Shown here: in pieces, positions 9,216 through 19,747 of the stretch
Layout: the number at the start of each line of letters is the position of its first letter
How positions within the stretch are numbered: the stretch's first letter is position 1
Assembly: GCA_050694215.1 (NCBI GenBank)
Contig: JBOGXB010000022.1
Span: 1-31,716, forward strand
Reading direction: 5' to 3'
Length of the DNA: 31,716 bases
DNA from: JBOGXB01 sp050694215
GTDB taxonomy: Bacteria; Actinomycetota; CADDZG01; WHSQ01
Position numbers and translations under genes: made by a program
The notes under the pieces: model-generated
What the model was told of the DNA's origin: nothing
Database searches by the model: none
What the model saw: only the letters and a program-made list of their open reading frames with translations

Positions 9216-10079
9216 TCACCTGCCCCCCCGCCTGCCGTCCTCGGTCAGGACGGGGCCGCTCTCGAGCAGGACCTGCACGAAGTCGAGCTTGGTGAAATCG
9301 ACCCACGGCTCGACGTCGATCTCTTGGTCGAGGGCCGCCTCCCTCCCCTGGACCTCGACGACCTCGCCGATCGGGATGGACGGAGGGAAGATGCCCTCGT
9401 CGTATCCGGAGGTGACAACACTGTCGCCGATCGCCACCTCCGCGGTGGGGTCGATGAACTCAAGGGTGAGCGGCTGGTCGGCTCCGTTTCCGCGCACTAC
9501 GCCGGTGTAGCCCTTCACCGCTATGCGCGCGCGAGCAGCGCCTTGCGGGTCGATGATGCCGATGATCGTCGCCGTGTTGGAGCTGACCCTGATCACCTTG
9601 CCGACCAGTCCTTCCGGAGTGATCACGGACATGTCCGGCTTGATCCCGTCGTCGCGGCCCCTGTCGACGATCCACGCCCACTTGTAGTTGGACGGCGCGC
9701 GGCCGATGACGGCGGCAGTGGTCGTCTCCATCTGGGTCCACGGCTCCTCGAGCTCGAAGAATTCCTGCAAGCGGGTGTAGTCATCCTCGAGCGACTGCGC
9801 CTCCGTTAACTCCCGCTCGAGCTCGTCCACCTGTCGAGTGAGGTCTTGGTTCTCGCTGCGAAGGTTGGTCAGATCGCCGATCGACGAGAAGAGGTTGCCG
9901 ATCGGTCTGAAGACGGTTGCGATCCCCCTCTGGATCGGGGCGACGATCGCGGAGGAGATGTCCTTGGCCCGCTCCAGCGGCCCCTCGGGGCCTTGCCGGA
10001 AGTCGAGGGTGATGACGACTATGGACAGGGCAAGGAAAGCAAGGAGCAGGAGCCGTCCTCGCCCGGCGCGGCGATACAT
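9216..10079 (-). CDS. mreC: Rod shape-determining protein MreC
   Basis: Bitopic scaffold of the elongasome. The N-terminus (YRRAGRGRLLLLAFLALSIVVITLDF) is a membrane anchor. A coiled coil follows (about 65-105, SENQDLTRQVDELERELTEA), then the paired beta-barrel domain with VIGRAPSNYKWAWIVDRGRDDGI and the VTSGYDEGIFPPSIPIGEV signature. The length of 287 is normal. The start is the ATG at 10079; GAGG lies about 12 nt upstream, a rather long spacing. It is separated from mreB by an unusual 375-nt structured spacer. Confidence 0.94.
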   Translation of the reverse strand: MYRRAGRGRLLLLAFLALSIVVITLDFRQGPEGPLERAKDISSAIVAPIQRGIATVFRPIGNLFSSIGDLTNLRSENQDLTRQVDELERELTEAQSLEDDYTRLQEFFELEEPWTQMETTTAAVIGRAPSNYKWAWIVDRGRDDGIKPDMSVITPEGLVGKVIRVSSNTATIIGIIDPQGAARARIAVKGYTGVVRGNGADQPLTLEFIDPTAEVAIGDSVVTSGYDEGIFPPSIPIGEVVEVQGREAALDQEIDVEPWVDFTKLDFVQVLLESGPVLTEDGRRGGR

Positions 10080-10094
10080 CCGTATGAAAACCTC

Positions 10095-10108
10095 TTCGCT
10101 ATAGCGAA
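10095..10108. repeat. Perfect 14-bp palindrome upstream of mreC
   Basis: TTCGCTATAGCGAA reads identically on both strands and sits 16 nt upstream of the mreC start. It could be a protein-binding site or part of an internal promoter (CTATAG-like core). It also ends the GC-rich spacer. The palindrome is seen directly; the role is unknown. Confidence 0.5.
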
Positions 10109-10232
10109 AAACCCGGGGGCAGCCGCGGATTCACGAGCCCGCGAGCCCGGGCCGCCCTGCGCGCCACACCCTAACCCCTCGCAGTCGCCGAGACTCTCGA
10201 TTGCCCCGAGCTCGGCCGTCGTCGAGCCCCCT

Positions 10233-10409
10233 CCCTCGCGGGGGGCGCGACGGCCGCGGCCTCATCGGCCGGGGCCTGCTCCTTCGGCGCATGCCGGCTC
10301 TACCTGCTCCTCTGAATGACGGCATGCGCCTCAAACCCGCTCCGGGAGGGCGCTCGCTCCGGCCTCAGCAATCCAAGCAAGAGCAGATGAGGCCGGCCCC
10401 CCGCGAGGG
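10233..10409 (-). other. Long nested inverted repeat in the mreB-mreC spacer (candidate structured RNA)
   Basis: The 375-nt spacer 10080-10454 has no convincing gene. Within it, 10233-10246 (CCCTCGCGGGGGGC) is the exact reverse complement of 10396-10409. Directly inside, 10257-10266 (CGGCCTCATC) matches 10386-10395, and 10267-10275 pairs with 10356-10364 with one mismatch in the mre-sense RNA. An 11-bp arm 10286-10296 (GGCGCATGCCG) pairs perfectly with 10320-10330 around a 23-nt loop. The pairs nest without crossing, giving one long branched hairpin in the mreB-to-mreC transcript. It might attenuate, protect or process the message, or be a mobile-repeat relic. I do not recognise a described family. 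Confidence 0.6.
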
Positions 10410-10431
10410 CCGGTAGGGCGACGCCCTCCGC

Positions 10432-10448
10432 GGGAGGGACGTCCTCCC
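10432..10448 (-). terminator. GC hairpin just after mreB
   Basis: A 6-bp stem (GGGAGG, 5-nt loop, CCTCCC) begins about 6 nt past the mreB stop in the transcript, and another (CCCTCC, GCG, GGAGGG) overlaps it. There is no U-tract, so complete termination is doubtful. Partial attenuation or 3'-end protection of mreB mRNA is more plausible, which would leave MreB in excess over MreCD. Confidence 0.35.
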
Positions 10449-10454
10449 GAGGGG

Positions 10455-11486
10455 TCAGTGGCGGGTCGAGGAGATCAGGACCCGTTTGAGGGCCTCGAAC
10501 TCCTCGAGGCACTTGCCGGAGCCGACGGCGACCGCGATCAGGGGGTCCTCGGCGATGTGAATGGGCATCCCCGTCTCGTGCTTCAGGCGCTCGTCGAGGC
10601 CGCGCAGGAGGGCTCCTCCGCCGGCCAGCACGATGCCCTTGTCCATGATGTCGGAGGCGAGCTCCGGAGGGGTCTTGTCGAGCGTGTTCTTGACCGCGTC
10701 CACGATCGCGTTCACGGGCTCCTCGATGGCGCGGCGGATCTCCTCCGCCGCGACGACGATGGTCTTGGGCAATCCCGAAACGAGGTCGCGACCGCGGATC
10801 TCGGCCTGCGACTCTTCGGGCATCGGGAACGCGGACGCGAGAGCCATCTTGATCTCCTCAGACGTCCTCTCCCCCAACATGAGGGAGTACTCCTTCTTTA
10901 TGTAGTTGATGATCGATTCGTCGAGCTCGTCGCCGCCGATGCGGATCGATTGACTCGTGACGATCCCACCGAGCGACACGACCGCAACCTCTGTCGTCCC
11001 TCCGCCGATGTCGACGACCATGTTCCCTGTCGGTTCGTGCACCGGAAGACCCGCGCCGATCGCGGCAGCCATTGGTTCCTCGATGATGAACGCGCTGCGC
11101 GCGCCTGCAGAGATCGTCGCTTCCTCGACCGCGCGCTGCTCGACGCCGGTGATGCCCGATGGAACACACACGACGACGCGCGGTTTGGCGAGAAACGAGC
11201 GTCGATGAACCTTTTGGATGAAGTAACGAAGCATCTTCTCGGTCACGTCGAAGTCGGCGATGACGCCGTCCTTCAGCGGGCGTATCGCGACGATGTGAGC
11301 CGGCGTGCGGCCGATCATCCGCTTGGCCTCGGCGCCCACCGCCAGGATGGCCCCCGTCTTCGTGTTGATGGCCACGACCGACGGCTCATTGAGCACGATC
11401 CCGCGACCGCGCACATATACGAGCGTGTTCGCCGTGCCCAGGTCTACGGCCATGTCGCGACCGATGAACTGGAACATGCTTTCCAT
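10455..11486 (-). CDS. mreB: Rod shape-determining actin homologue MreB
   Basis: Actin-like ATPase that forms membrane filaments guiding side-wall synthesis. Nucleotide-binding signatures are present: phosphate-1 DMAVDLGTANTLVY (11-24), phosphate-2 MVVDIGGGTTEVAVVS (about 155-170) and adenosine motif GIVLAGGGALLRGLD near 286-300. The length of 343 matches the family. AGGAG lies 8 nt before the ATG at 11486. The N-terminus MESMFQFIGRD includes the short amphipathic stretch typical of membrane-associated MreB. It leads the mreBCD-mrdA-rodA cluster. Confidence 0.97.
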   Translation of the reverse strand: MESMFQFIGRDMAVDLGTANTLVYVRGRGIVLNEPSVVAINTKTGAILAVGAEAKRMIGRTPAHIVAIRPLKDGVIADFDVTEKMLRYFIQKVHRRSFLAKPRVVVCVPSGITGVEQRAVEEATISAGARSAFIIEEPMAAAIGAGLPVHEPTGNMVVDIGGGTTEVAVVSLGGIVTSQSIRIGGDELDESIINYIKKEYSLMLGERTSEEIKMALASAFPMPEESQAEIRGRDLVSGLPKTIVVAAEEIRRAIEEPVNAIVDAVKNTLDKTPPELASDIMDKGIVLAGGGALLRGLDERLKHETGMPIHIAEDPLIAVAVGSGKCLEEFEALKRVLISSTRH

Positions 11487-11674
11487 CTGACGGCTCCTGA
11501 GTTTCGTGTTTGTGAGTGAGATCCGAGGTTACCTCCTGTCACCCGCGAGCCAAACCGGAAACGCGGCAGAAGCTTCCAAGAGCGCGATCAGGTGCTGCGA
11601 GGAGGGCCCGCGGGCTTGTTCGTTACGGCAACCGGAATAGGCGCGAGGCGATCCGTGGGCAGACGTCTACAGAA
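11487..11674 (-). promoter_or_regulatory. ndk-mreB intergenic region
   Basis: The 188 nt between the ndk stop and the mreB start contain a small palindrome (GAGGTTACCTC, 11525-11535) and a GGGCCCGCGGGC GC block. A promoter for the mre cluster probably lies here, but I cannot assign -35/-10 boxes. No U-tailed terminator hairpin for ndk is visible. Confidence 0.3.
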
Positions 11675-12080
11675 TCAGCCGAAGAAGAGGTTTATCTCGC
11701 GCTCCGCCGAATCCGGCGAATCGGACGCGTGAACAATGTTCTCCGTGATCACGGTGGCGAAATCCCCGCGGATGGAGCCCGGCGTCGCATCGAGCGGGTT
11801 CGTCGCTCCCATGATCTGGCGCAGCCCGGCGACGGCATCGGAGCCCTCGACGATCATGGCCACGGAGGGGCCGGACGTGACGAAGGACACGAGCTCGTCG
11901 AAGAACGGCTTGTCCACGTGTTCGGCGTAGTGCTTCTTGGCGAGCGATTCCTCGACCGTCAACAGCTTCATCTCGCGGATTTCGTAGCCCTTGGCTTCGA
12001 TCCGACCGATGACCTCTCCGACGAGCCGCCTCAGCACGCCGTCAGGCTTGATCATCACGAAAGTCTGCTGTGAAGCCATC
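11675..12080 (-). CDS. ndk: Nucleoside diphosphate kinase (ndk)
   Basis: Transfers the gamma-phosphate between nucleoside triphosphates and diphosphates through a phospho-histidine. The open frame continues to 12238, but the family start is matched by ATG at 12080 (MASQQTFVMIKPDGV) with GGAGG 7 nt upstream, giving 134 residues as expected. The active-site His is in ENIVHASDS near residue 116, and the Kpn-loop/nucleotide region GATNPLDATPGSIRGDF is intact. It follows folC by about 90 nt. Confidence 0.97.
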
Positions 12081-12173
12081 GGGAACCTCCGTAGGGTGAG
12101 GGAAGCGTCAGACGCTAGCAGGAAACAATCGGACGGCGCTCGGGGGACGCGCGGAAAGGCGCACGCCGGACAC

Positions 12174-13481
12174 TCAGAGGACCGGGCCGAGGAGGGCGGT
12201 GCGCGCTTCGCCCACCACGTAGTGCGAACCTGTGACACATACCAGGCCGTTTTCCGACGTGCGCTCGCGCGCCGCCTTCAGCGCGTGCGCGACATCCTCC
12301 ACGGCTTCACACTCCAGATTCAACGCGCGCGCGTCGGCTACCAGATCCGTCATCGGCACGGACCTGACGGTCTTCGGTTCGGTGGCGATGATGGAGCAAG
12401 GCACTCGCGATAGCTCGGCGAACATGCCTCGGTGGTCCTTGTCGCCGAGGATGCCGACGACGAATGTGATCGAGTCGAACGCGAACGCCTCCACGAGGCT
12501 CGTGATCAGCGCCGACGTCCCATCGGGGTTGTGGGCCACATCCAGGACCATCGATGGTCCCTCGGCCGAGGGCACGCTCTCGAGACGGCCCGGCACCATG
12601 GTGCGCCCGAGGCCCTCGTTGATAACCTCCTCCTCGAGGCTTCCCCGAGGTAGGAAGGCACTCACTGCCTCGACGGCCACGGCGGCGTTTACGGCCTGAT
12701 GGCTCCCGTGGAGGGGTACGTACAGCTCCTCGAGCGCCCGGTCGGCCGAGCGCATGGACAGGTAGCGGCCGCCCACGGCGAGGCGGTTTGCGGTGACCTC
12801 GAACTCGTGTCCCAGTCTCGCCGCCGACACGCCGGCCGCATCGGCCTGCTCCTGAATCACCGCCAGCACGTCGGGCTTGCGCTCGCCCGTCACCACCGCG
12901 GCCCCCGGCTTGATGATCCCGGCCTTCTCCTTGGCGATCGTCACCGGGTCGTCGCCGAGCATCTTCGTGTGATCCAGTCCGACATTGGTGATGACGGCCA
13001 CGGCCCCGTCCATCATGTTCGTGGCATCCCATCGGCCCCCGAGACCCACCTCGACGACCGCCACGTCCACGGTCTCGGCCGCCCAGAGGAAGAACATGCC
13101 GGTCAGCACCTCGAAGAACGTAAGGTTTTCGTCGAGCTCCCGCTCGACGACGTCGAGGAAAGGATGCAGATGGTCGAAGGCATCGCCGAACTCTTCCTCG
13201 GTGATGGGCTCCCCGTTGAGCGCAATGCGCTCGCGGATCGTTTGGAGGTGAGGGGACGTGTAGGTGCCCACGGAAACGCCCGTCGCGCTCAGGACCGAAG
13301 CTGCCATCCGCGCGGTCGAAGTCTTACCGTTCGTGCCGGTGATATGGATCGCCTGCAGCTTCTGCTCGGGATGGTCCAGCACTTCACAAAGCGCCTCTAT
13401 GCGGTGGAGCGAGGGCGCCATCGACTTCATTGCATCAATGCCGAGCGCTTCGAGAAACGCGGTTGCGTCCGAGTAGCTCAC
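12174..13481 (-). CDS. folC: Dihydrofolate synthase / folylpolyglutamate synthase (folC)
   Basis: Mur-ligase-type ATP-dependent enzyme adding glutamate to dihydropteroate or folates. The P-loop ITGTNGKTST lies near residues 47-56. The central domain has VVEVGLGGRWDATNM and VITNVGLDHTKMLGD, and the C-terminal domain has MVLDVAHNPDGTSAL and VVGILGDKDHRGM. Length is 435. The GTG start at 13481 overlaps the valS stop as GTGA, so translation is coupled to valS, a pairing widespread in bacteria. Confidence 0.95.
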   Translation of the reverse strand: MSYSDATAFLEALGIDAMKSMAPSLHRIEALCEVLDHPEQKLQAIHITGTNGKTSTARMAASVLSATGVSVGTYTSPHLQTIRERIALNGEPITEEEFGDAFDHLHPFLDVVERELDENLTFFEVLTGMFFLWAAETVDVAVVEVGLGGRWDATNMMDGAVAVITNVGLDHTKMLGDDPVTIAKEKAGIIKPGAAVVTGERKPDVLAVIQEQADAAGVSAARLGHEFEVTANRLAVGGRYLSMRSADRALEELYVPLHGSHQAVNAAVAVEAVSAFLPRGSLEEEVINEGLGRTMVPGRLESVPSAEGPSMVLDVAHNPDGTSALITSLVEAFAFDSITFVVGILGDKDHRGMFAELSRVPCSIIATEPKTVRSVPMTDLVADARALNLECEAVEDVAHALKAARERTSENGLVCVTGSHYVVGEARTALLGPVL

Positions 13482-16018
13482 GCGCCGTCTTGCTCCACGA
13501 GAATGACCTCGACCGTAATGTCGTCACCCTCGGACTCGGTCAGCGAGTGCCGGTTCACGTTGCCCGTCGACAACACATCCTCGAGGACTGTCGTTAGAGG
13601 ATCCAGCTTGGTGCGGGGGCCGGCGACGTTCAGATCGGCGACGGGCCACTTGATCGAAACCTTGGCCTCGGATTTCGTCTTGCGAATGCGGGCCAGGACG
13701 TCGACCGCGACGTCGAAGCATCCGTCGTCCTCGGCGCCGGGAAGCTCGTCTGCGACGGGCCACGGATTGCGATGGATCGACTCCGGCTCCGACCGTGCCT
13801 GGTTCCAGACCTCCTCGGTGGTGTATGGGAGCACCGGAGCGAACAGCCTCAAGACGACGTCGAGCGCGGTGCGCAGCGTGCCGAGGGCCGAGGGGTCGCC
13901 GGCGTACGCCCGCGTCTTGGACAGCTCGAGGTAGTTATCGGTGAAGTCTGACCAGAACCACGTCTCCGTGAGGTCGAGCGCACCAGTGTGGTCCCACGAC
14001 TCCCACTCGGTGGTCGCGTCCTCGACGAGCTTGCGCAGCCGTGCGATCAAGGCGCGATCGAGTGGGTGCGTGGGCTCACCCGGCTCGCCCTCGTATCCCG
14101 TCACCAACCGCGCCGCGTTGCGGATCTTCGTGACGAGCCGCTTACCCTCTCGGAACACGTTCGGGTCGGCCGCTGCGTCCACCCCGAGGCGCCCGCTCGC
14201 GGACCAATATCGGACTGCATCGGAGCCGTACTCGTCGAGGATGTCGGGTGGGAGCACGACGTTTCCCTTGGACTTCGACATCTTCTTGCGGTTGGGGTCG
14301 AGGACGAATCCCGAGATCGCCGCGTGGTACCACGGGATCGAACCGTCCTCGAGATACGAGCGCGTGATGGTAACGAAGGCCCACGTCCTGATGATGTCGT
14401 GCCCCTGCGGTCTCAGGTCGTTGGGATAGAGGCGTTCTTGCCTGTCGGTGTCGTCGGGCCAGCCCGACGGGATCCGCGGCGTCAGCGCGGACGTGGCCCA
14501 CGTGTCGAAGACGTCGGGGTCGCCGGCGAACCCGCCCGGTTCTCCTCTCTGTTCCTCGCCGTATCCGGGCGGCGGCTCGGCCGACGGGTCGACGGGCAGG
14601 TCTTCCTTGCGGGGTGAGAGCACCCTCGAGTGATCGACCTCGCCGTTGTCGTCGACCTCGTACCAGACGGGGATGGGCACGCCGAAGTAACGCTGCCGGC
14701 TTATGCACCAGTCCTGGTTCAGGCCCTCCACCCAGTCTTCGTAGCGCTTGCGGAACATGTCGGGGTGCCACTGGACCTTGCGGCCCTGCGCGATGAGCTC
14801 GGCCTTGCGGTCCATCACCGGCACGAACCACTGCCGCGAGACGACGAACTCGAGCGGCCTCTCCCCCCTCTCGTAGAACTTCACCGGGCGGCGGATGGTT
14901 TCTGGCTCACCGTCGAGGAACCCGGCCTCCCGCAGCACCTCGACGATCGTCCGGCGCGCCTGATTTACGGTCTGGCCGGCGAGCTTGTCGTGATGGGTGC
15001 GCGCCGACTCTGCGTCCTGCGACACCCACTGCTCCTCGCCCCACGGCGCCGCCAGGATCCGGCCATCGCGTCCGATGACCTCACGCGGAGGGACTCCCAG
15101 CTTGCGCCACCAGTCGACGTCGGCCGCGTCACCAAACGTACAGATCATTAAGATCCCCGTTCCCTTCTCGGGATCGGTGGCCTCGTCGGCGATTATCGGC
15201 ACCGGTGCCTGGAACAGTGGTGTCACGGCGTTCTTGCCGATCAGGTGCTTGTAGCGATCGTCCTCGGGATGGGCGCTGACGGCGATGCACGCGGGGATGA
15301 GCTCGGGCCTCGTGGTCGCGATGAGGAAATCGCCGCCCTCTTCGAGCCCGAACCGGATGCGGTAGAAAGCGCCCTCGCGCTCGCGGTCCTCGACCTCCGC
15401 CTGCGCCACCGCGGACTGAAAGTCGACGTCCCACATGGTCGGTGCCTCGCGTAGGTCGACGAGGCCGCTCTCGACCAGCCTCAGGAACGAGTACTGGCTC
15501 ACAAAGCGCGAGCGCTCGTCGATGGTCGCGTACATCTCGTTCCAGTCGCACGAGAGGCCCACCCGCTGGAAGAGGTCGAGGAACTTCTTTTCGTCCTCCG
15601 TCACCACCCGGCCGCACAGCTCGATGAAGTTGCGGCGCGACACACCAATGACGTCACCCTCGCGGCCGAACTCGACCTCGAGGTCCGGGTCGTACTGGAG
15701 GCTCGGATCGCAGCGAACGTTGAAGACGTTCTGCACTCGCCTCTCGGTGGGTAATCCGTTGTCGTCCCAGCCCATTGGATAGAAGATGTTGAAGCCGCGC
15801 ATCCGCTTGTAGCGCACCATCAGGTCGGTATGCGTGTAGCTGAGAACGTGCCCGATGTGCAGTGAGCCGCTCACCGTCGGGGGGGGAGTGTCGACGACGA
15901 AGGTCTCGTCGCGCGGACGTGACGGGTCGTAACGGTAGACGTCACCGTCGAGCCAGAAGGCTCGCCACCGCTCCTCTATCTCTCGAAGGTCTTCTCTTTT
16001 GCTCACCCTTTGCCGCAC
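13478..16018 (-). CDS. valS: Valyl-tRNA synthetase, type-2 subfamily (valS)
   Basis: Charges tRNA-Val. Class I signatures are HIGH at residues 54-57 and KMSKS at 579-583. The N-terminal PMGWDDNGLPTERRVQN is the mark of the archaeal/actinobacterial/rickettsial type-2 subfamily rather than the usual bacterial form. The editing domain (FLIATTRPELIPACIAV) is present. The C-terminus stops shortly after the anticodon-binding domain, without the coiled-coil arm of E. coli ValRS. The GTG start at 16018 shares its first base with the stop of the upstream gene (TAGTG), and GGGAG is very close; a second in-frame GTG four codons on is an alternative. Confidence 0.95.
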   Translation of the reverse strand: MRQRVSKREDLREIEERWRAFWLDGDVYRYDPSRPRDETFVVDTPPPTVSGSLHIGHVLSYTHTDLMVRYKRMRGFNIFYPMGWDDNGLPTERRVQNVFNVRCDPSLQYDPDLEVEFGREGDVIGVSRRNFIELCGRVVTEDEKKFLDLFQRVGLSCDWNEMYATIDERSRFVSQYSFLRLVESGLVDLREAPTMWDVDFQSAVAQAEVEDREREGAFYRIRFGLEEGGDFLIATTRPELIPACIAVSAHPEDDRYKHLIGKNAVTPLFQAPVPIIADEATDPEKGTGILMICTFGDAADVDWWRKLGVPPREVIGRDGRILAAPWGEEQWVSQDAESARTHHDKLAGQTVNQARRTIVEVLREAGFLDGEPETIRRPVKFYERGERPLEFVVSRQWFVPVMDRKAELIAQGRKVQWHPDMFRKRYEDWVEGLNQDWCISRQRYFGVPIPVWYEVDDNGEVDHSRVLSPRKEDLPVDPSAEPPPGYGEEQRGEPGGFAGDPDVFDTWATSALTPRIPSGWPDDTDRQERLYPNDLRPQGHDIIRTWAFVTITRSYLEDGSIPWYHAAISGFVLDPNRKKMSKSKGNVVLPPDILDEYGSDAVRYWSASGRLGVDAAADPNVFREGKRLVTKIRNAARLVTGYEGEPGEPTHPLDRALIARLRKLVEDATTEWESWDHTGALDLTETWFWSDFTDNYLELSKTRAYAGDPSALGTLRTALDVVLRLFAPVLPYTTEEVWNQARSEPESIHRNPWPVADELPGAEDDGCFDVAVDVLARIRKTKSEAKVSIKWPVADLNVAGPRTKLDPLTTVLEDVLSTGNVNRHSLTESEGDDITVEVILVEQDGA

Positions 16019-17604
16019 TAGCTCCCGTTGGATGGATCGATACCGATGATGATGCGTTGCAGCACGTTATCGCGCACAAGCCTAGAGCCGATGGTGATGT
16101 GCGACACAGGCGCGAGGAACGGCCTTGCGTTGTCGTAGGTCTGACCGGAGATCACATTGAAGTTCTCCAGCAGCTTCACGAGGGTCGGAACGTGAACGTA
16201 AGCCCGGGGCGTGTAGCCGTCCCCGAGATCTCTCATCGCGCGCTTGAACGCGCCATTGTCGGAAACGAGATCCGGGCTGACCGCCTCGAGCTGCGCCTCC
16301 TGGCCGTAGGTCACGATCGCCCGGCTGTTCGTCTCATCGAAGACGACGTAGATGGGCTCCCTGCTCCGATCGGCCGGCCGGCGGAGGACGAACCCCTCAT
16401 ACAGGGCTCCGGGCTGGTAGAAGTCGACGTCCTCGCCCGACTGGAGCAGCAATCCGCCGACGCGCGCGATGGCCTCGACGGTCTTGCGCGGGTTCTTGGA
16501 TTGGATCACGACGGCTCCCTGCACGTCACCCGGCCCGGTACCGGAGACGAACACTCCGGCATGCCCCATCCAAGACAAGAGGTCCTGCCGCAAGTCGATA
16601 CCCGTCTGAGTCCGGAACTGCTGTTCGATCTGCTCGGGCGAGACTCCGGGAATGCCCGGAGCGGCCGCGCCGAAGAACAGCGCCCGAAACGTGTTGGCGA
16701 AGTCCGGGAGGCCGATCACCGCCCACGCGCTCGCGGGCATCTGGTTCAGCAAGCCCCTGCGCCCGACCGACCCCTTCATCCGCTGCTCGATCTGCGCGTC
16801 GTCCGGCACGGTCGCGACGCTCTCGACCACTAGCGCGTCGGAGCGCGCGTATACCGCCGACGCGGCCGGCAGGAAAGCGGGGAACAGCTGAGCCGCCGCG
16901 GCGCCCACCAAGCCCCCCTGAGGCGTCCGAAGCAACCGCATGAGATCGACGTAGAACAGGGCGAGGCGGTCGTCGGCCAGGTTCTTCGTGGTGTCTTGGT
17001 AAGGGGCGGACGTCGCGAGCGAATCCCCGGACTCGAAGGCGTCGACGGCTGCGCGGAAGCCGCCCTCGGTCCCCACGACGAGGAAGTCCTCGACGAGTCC
17101 CGACGCGGTGTCATCGTCGTCAATCTGATACACGACGTCCTTATGGGTCTTCGTTTCGGTCTCCTCCCCCTCGTGCTCGCGGATCCCCTCGACGGCATCC
17201 AGGGCGCTGTCGCCGTCCTTGGTAGCGATCAAGATGGCGCTGTCCGAGTCCGCCTCGAACCCGGAGGCGAAGAGAGCCACCTGACCTCCCAGCCATGGCT
17301 GCACATCGCGGTCGAAGGTGAGACCGAAGTCATCGATCACGCCGTCGATCACGGGTTCGAGCGCCTCGAGCACATCCTCGGGCTCGCCTTCCACGGGAAA
17401 GGACTCGAACAGGTCACGAAGCCTCGACTTCTGGCCGTTGGAGGGATCGGTGAAGACGTTCACGTACAGAGCGGCGTCCGGAGGGACGTACTTGACGGCG
17501 GTGTCCTCGGCCGGCGCGAGCAGAAATGACCACACAACGCCCGCGATCACGCCGAGCCCCGCCAGAGCGAAAACGATCCCAAGAACGAGTGATCTAGGCT
17601 TCAA
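16018..17604 (-). CDS. DUF3352-like membrane-anchored protein of unknown function
   Basis: 528 residues with one N-terminal membrane segment (about 8-30) and a large extracytoplasmic domain. The pattern YVPPDAALYVNVFTD right after the anchor and the later substrate-like repeats (AVIGLPDFANTFRALFFG, GVSPEQIEQQFRTQTGIDL) resemble the DUF3352 family of surface proteins, whose function is not known. The start is a TTG at 17604 preceded by GGAGGGGG. It shares one base with the valS start, so it is translated together with valS. Position between clpX and valS is unusual; a role in envelope quality control would be pure inference. Confidence 0.75.
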   Translation of the reverse strand: MKPRSLVLGIVFALAGLGVIAGVVWSFLLAPAEDTAVKYVPPDAALYVNVFTDPSNGQKSRLRDLFESFPVEGEPEDVLEALEPVIDGVIDDFGLTFDRDVQPWLGGQVALFASGFEADSDSAILIATKDGDSALDAVEGIREHEGEETETKTHKDVVYQIDDDDTASGLVEDFLVVGTEGGFRAAVDAFESGDSLATSAPYQDTTKNLADDRLALFYVDLMRLLRTPQGGLVGAAAAQLFPAFLPAASAVYARSDALVVESVATVPDDAQIEQRMKGSVGRRGLLNQMPASAWAVIGLPDFANTFRALFFGAAAPGIPGVSPEQIEQQFRTQTGIDLRQDLLSWMGHAGVFVSGTGPGDVQGAVVIQSKNPRKTVEAIARVGGLLLQSGEDVDFYQPGALYEGFVLRRPADRSREPIYVVFDETNSRAIVTYGQEAQLEAVSPDLVSDNGAFKRAMRDLGDGYTPRAYVHVPTLVKLLENFNVISGQTYDNARPFLAPVSHITIGSRLVRDNVLQRIIIGIDPSNGS

Positions 17605-17697
17605 AACCCCCTCCGATGCCGGTTACTAACACCTCTTCTTGGTGCATACCGCACAGAAAGAGCTGCTGGGGATGTATCAGGAAAAGGCCGGAGGGTG

Positions 17698-18975
<1,278 letters not shown>

Positions 18976-18984
18976 TCTGTCCCC

Positions 18985-19692
18985 CTATGCGTCCGGCTTC
19001 TCGGCGGCCGACGGCTCGGATTCTCTGGCGATGCGCCCGGGCTCGCCGGCTATCAGCTGACCGTCGCCACCCTTCAGCTCGGCGACCTCACGGCTGCTGA
19101 TGACCTCGTCGATGATCCCATAGGCCTGCGCATCGGTGGCGGTCATGAAGCGGTCGCGGTCGATGTCCTTCTCGACCTGCTCGAGAGTCTGCTTGGTGTG
19201 CTCGGCGATGATCTCCGCCATCCGCTTGCGAAGGGACAAGACCTCCTTGGCGTGGATCTCGATGTCGGCCGGGGTGCCCTGGAACCCTGCCGAGCCCTGG
19301 TGGATCATGATCTTCGAGTTGGGGAGGGCGAAGCGCTTCCCCTCGGCTCCGCCGAGCAGCAGGATGGCGCCCATGGACATGGCCATGCCCACGCAGATCG
19401 TGGAGACGTCGGGCTTGATGTACTGCATCGTGTCGTAGATGGCCAGACCCGCATAGACCATCCCGCCCGGAGAGTTGATGTAGATGCTGATGTCCTTGTC
19501 GGGGTCCTCGGACTCGAGATGCAGGAGCTGGGCCACGATGAGATTCGCGACTTGATCGTCGACCGGAGTGCCGAGGATGACGATTCGCTCCTTCAGGAGG
19601 CGCGAGTAGATGTCGAACGCGCGCTCGCCGCGGCTCGTCTGCTCGACGACCATCGGAACGAGGTAGTTGCTGTAGCGCTCTTCTGAGTTCAT
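18985..19692 (-). CDS. clpP: ATP-dependent Clp protease proteolytic subunit ClpP
   Basis: Serine protease forming the tetradecameric chamber of ClpXP. The catalytic triad is Ser106 in GMAMSMGA, His131 in MIHQ and Asp180 in DRDRFMTA. The open frame is much longer upstream, but the family start corresponds to the ATG at 19692 (MNSEERYSNYLVPMVVEQ), with GGAGG about 11 nt before it. 235 residues, slightly longer than usual through an acidic C-terminal tail of about 35 residues after the last helix. Only one clpP copy is in this cluster, whereas many Actinomycetota have tandem clpP1-clpP2. Confidence 0.96.
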   Translation of the reverse strand: MNSEERYSNYLVPMVVEQTSRGERAFDIYSRLLKERIVILGTPVDDQVANLIVAQLLHLESEDPDKDISIYINSPGGMVYAGLAIYDTMQYIKPDVSTICVGMAMSMGAILLLGGAEGKRFALPNSKIMIHQGSAGFQGTPADIEIHAKEVLSLRKRMAEIIAEHTKQTLEQVEKDIDRDRFMTATDAQAYGIIDEVISSREVAELKGGDGQLIAGEPGRIARESEPSAAEKPDA

Positions 19693-19747
19693 ACCGTTGC
19701 TTGCCTCCGTGACCTGGCTTAGTGGGGTGCCCTGGAATCCCCCTCCA

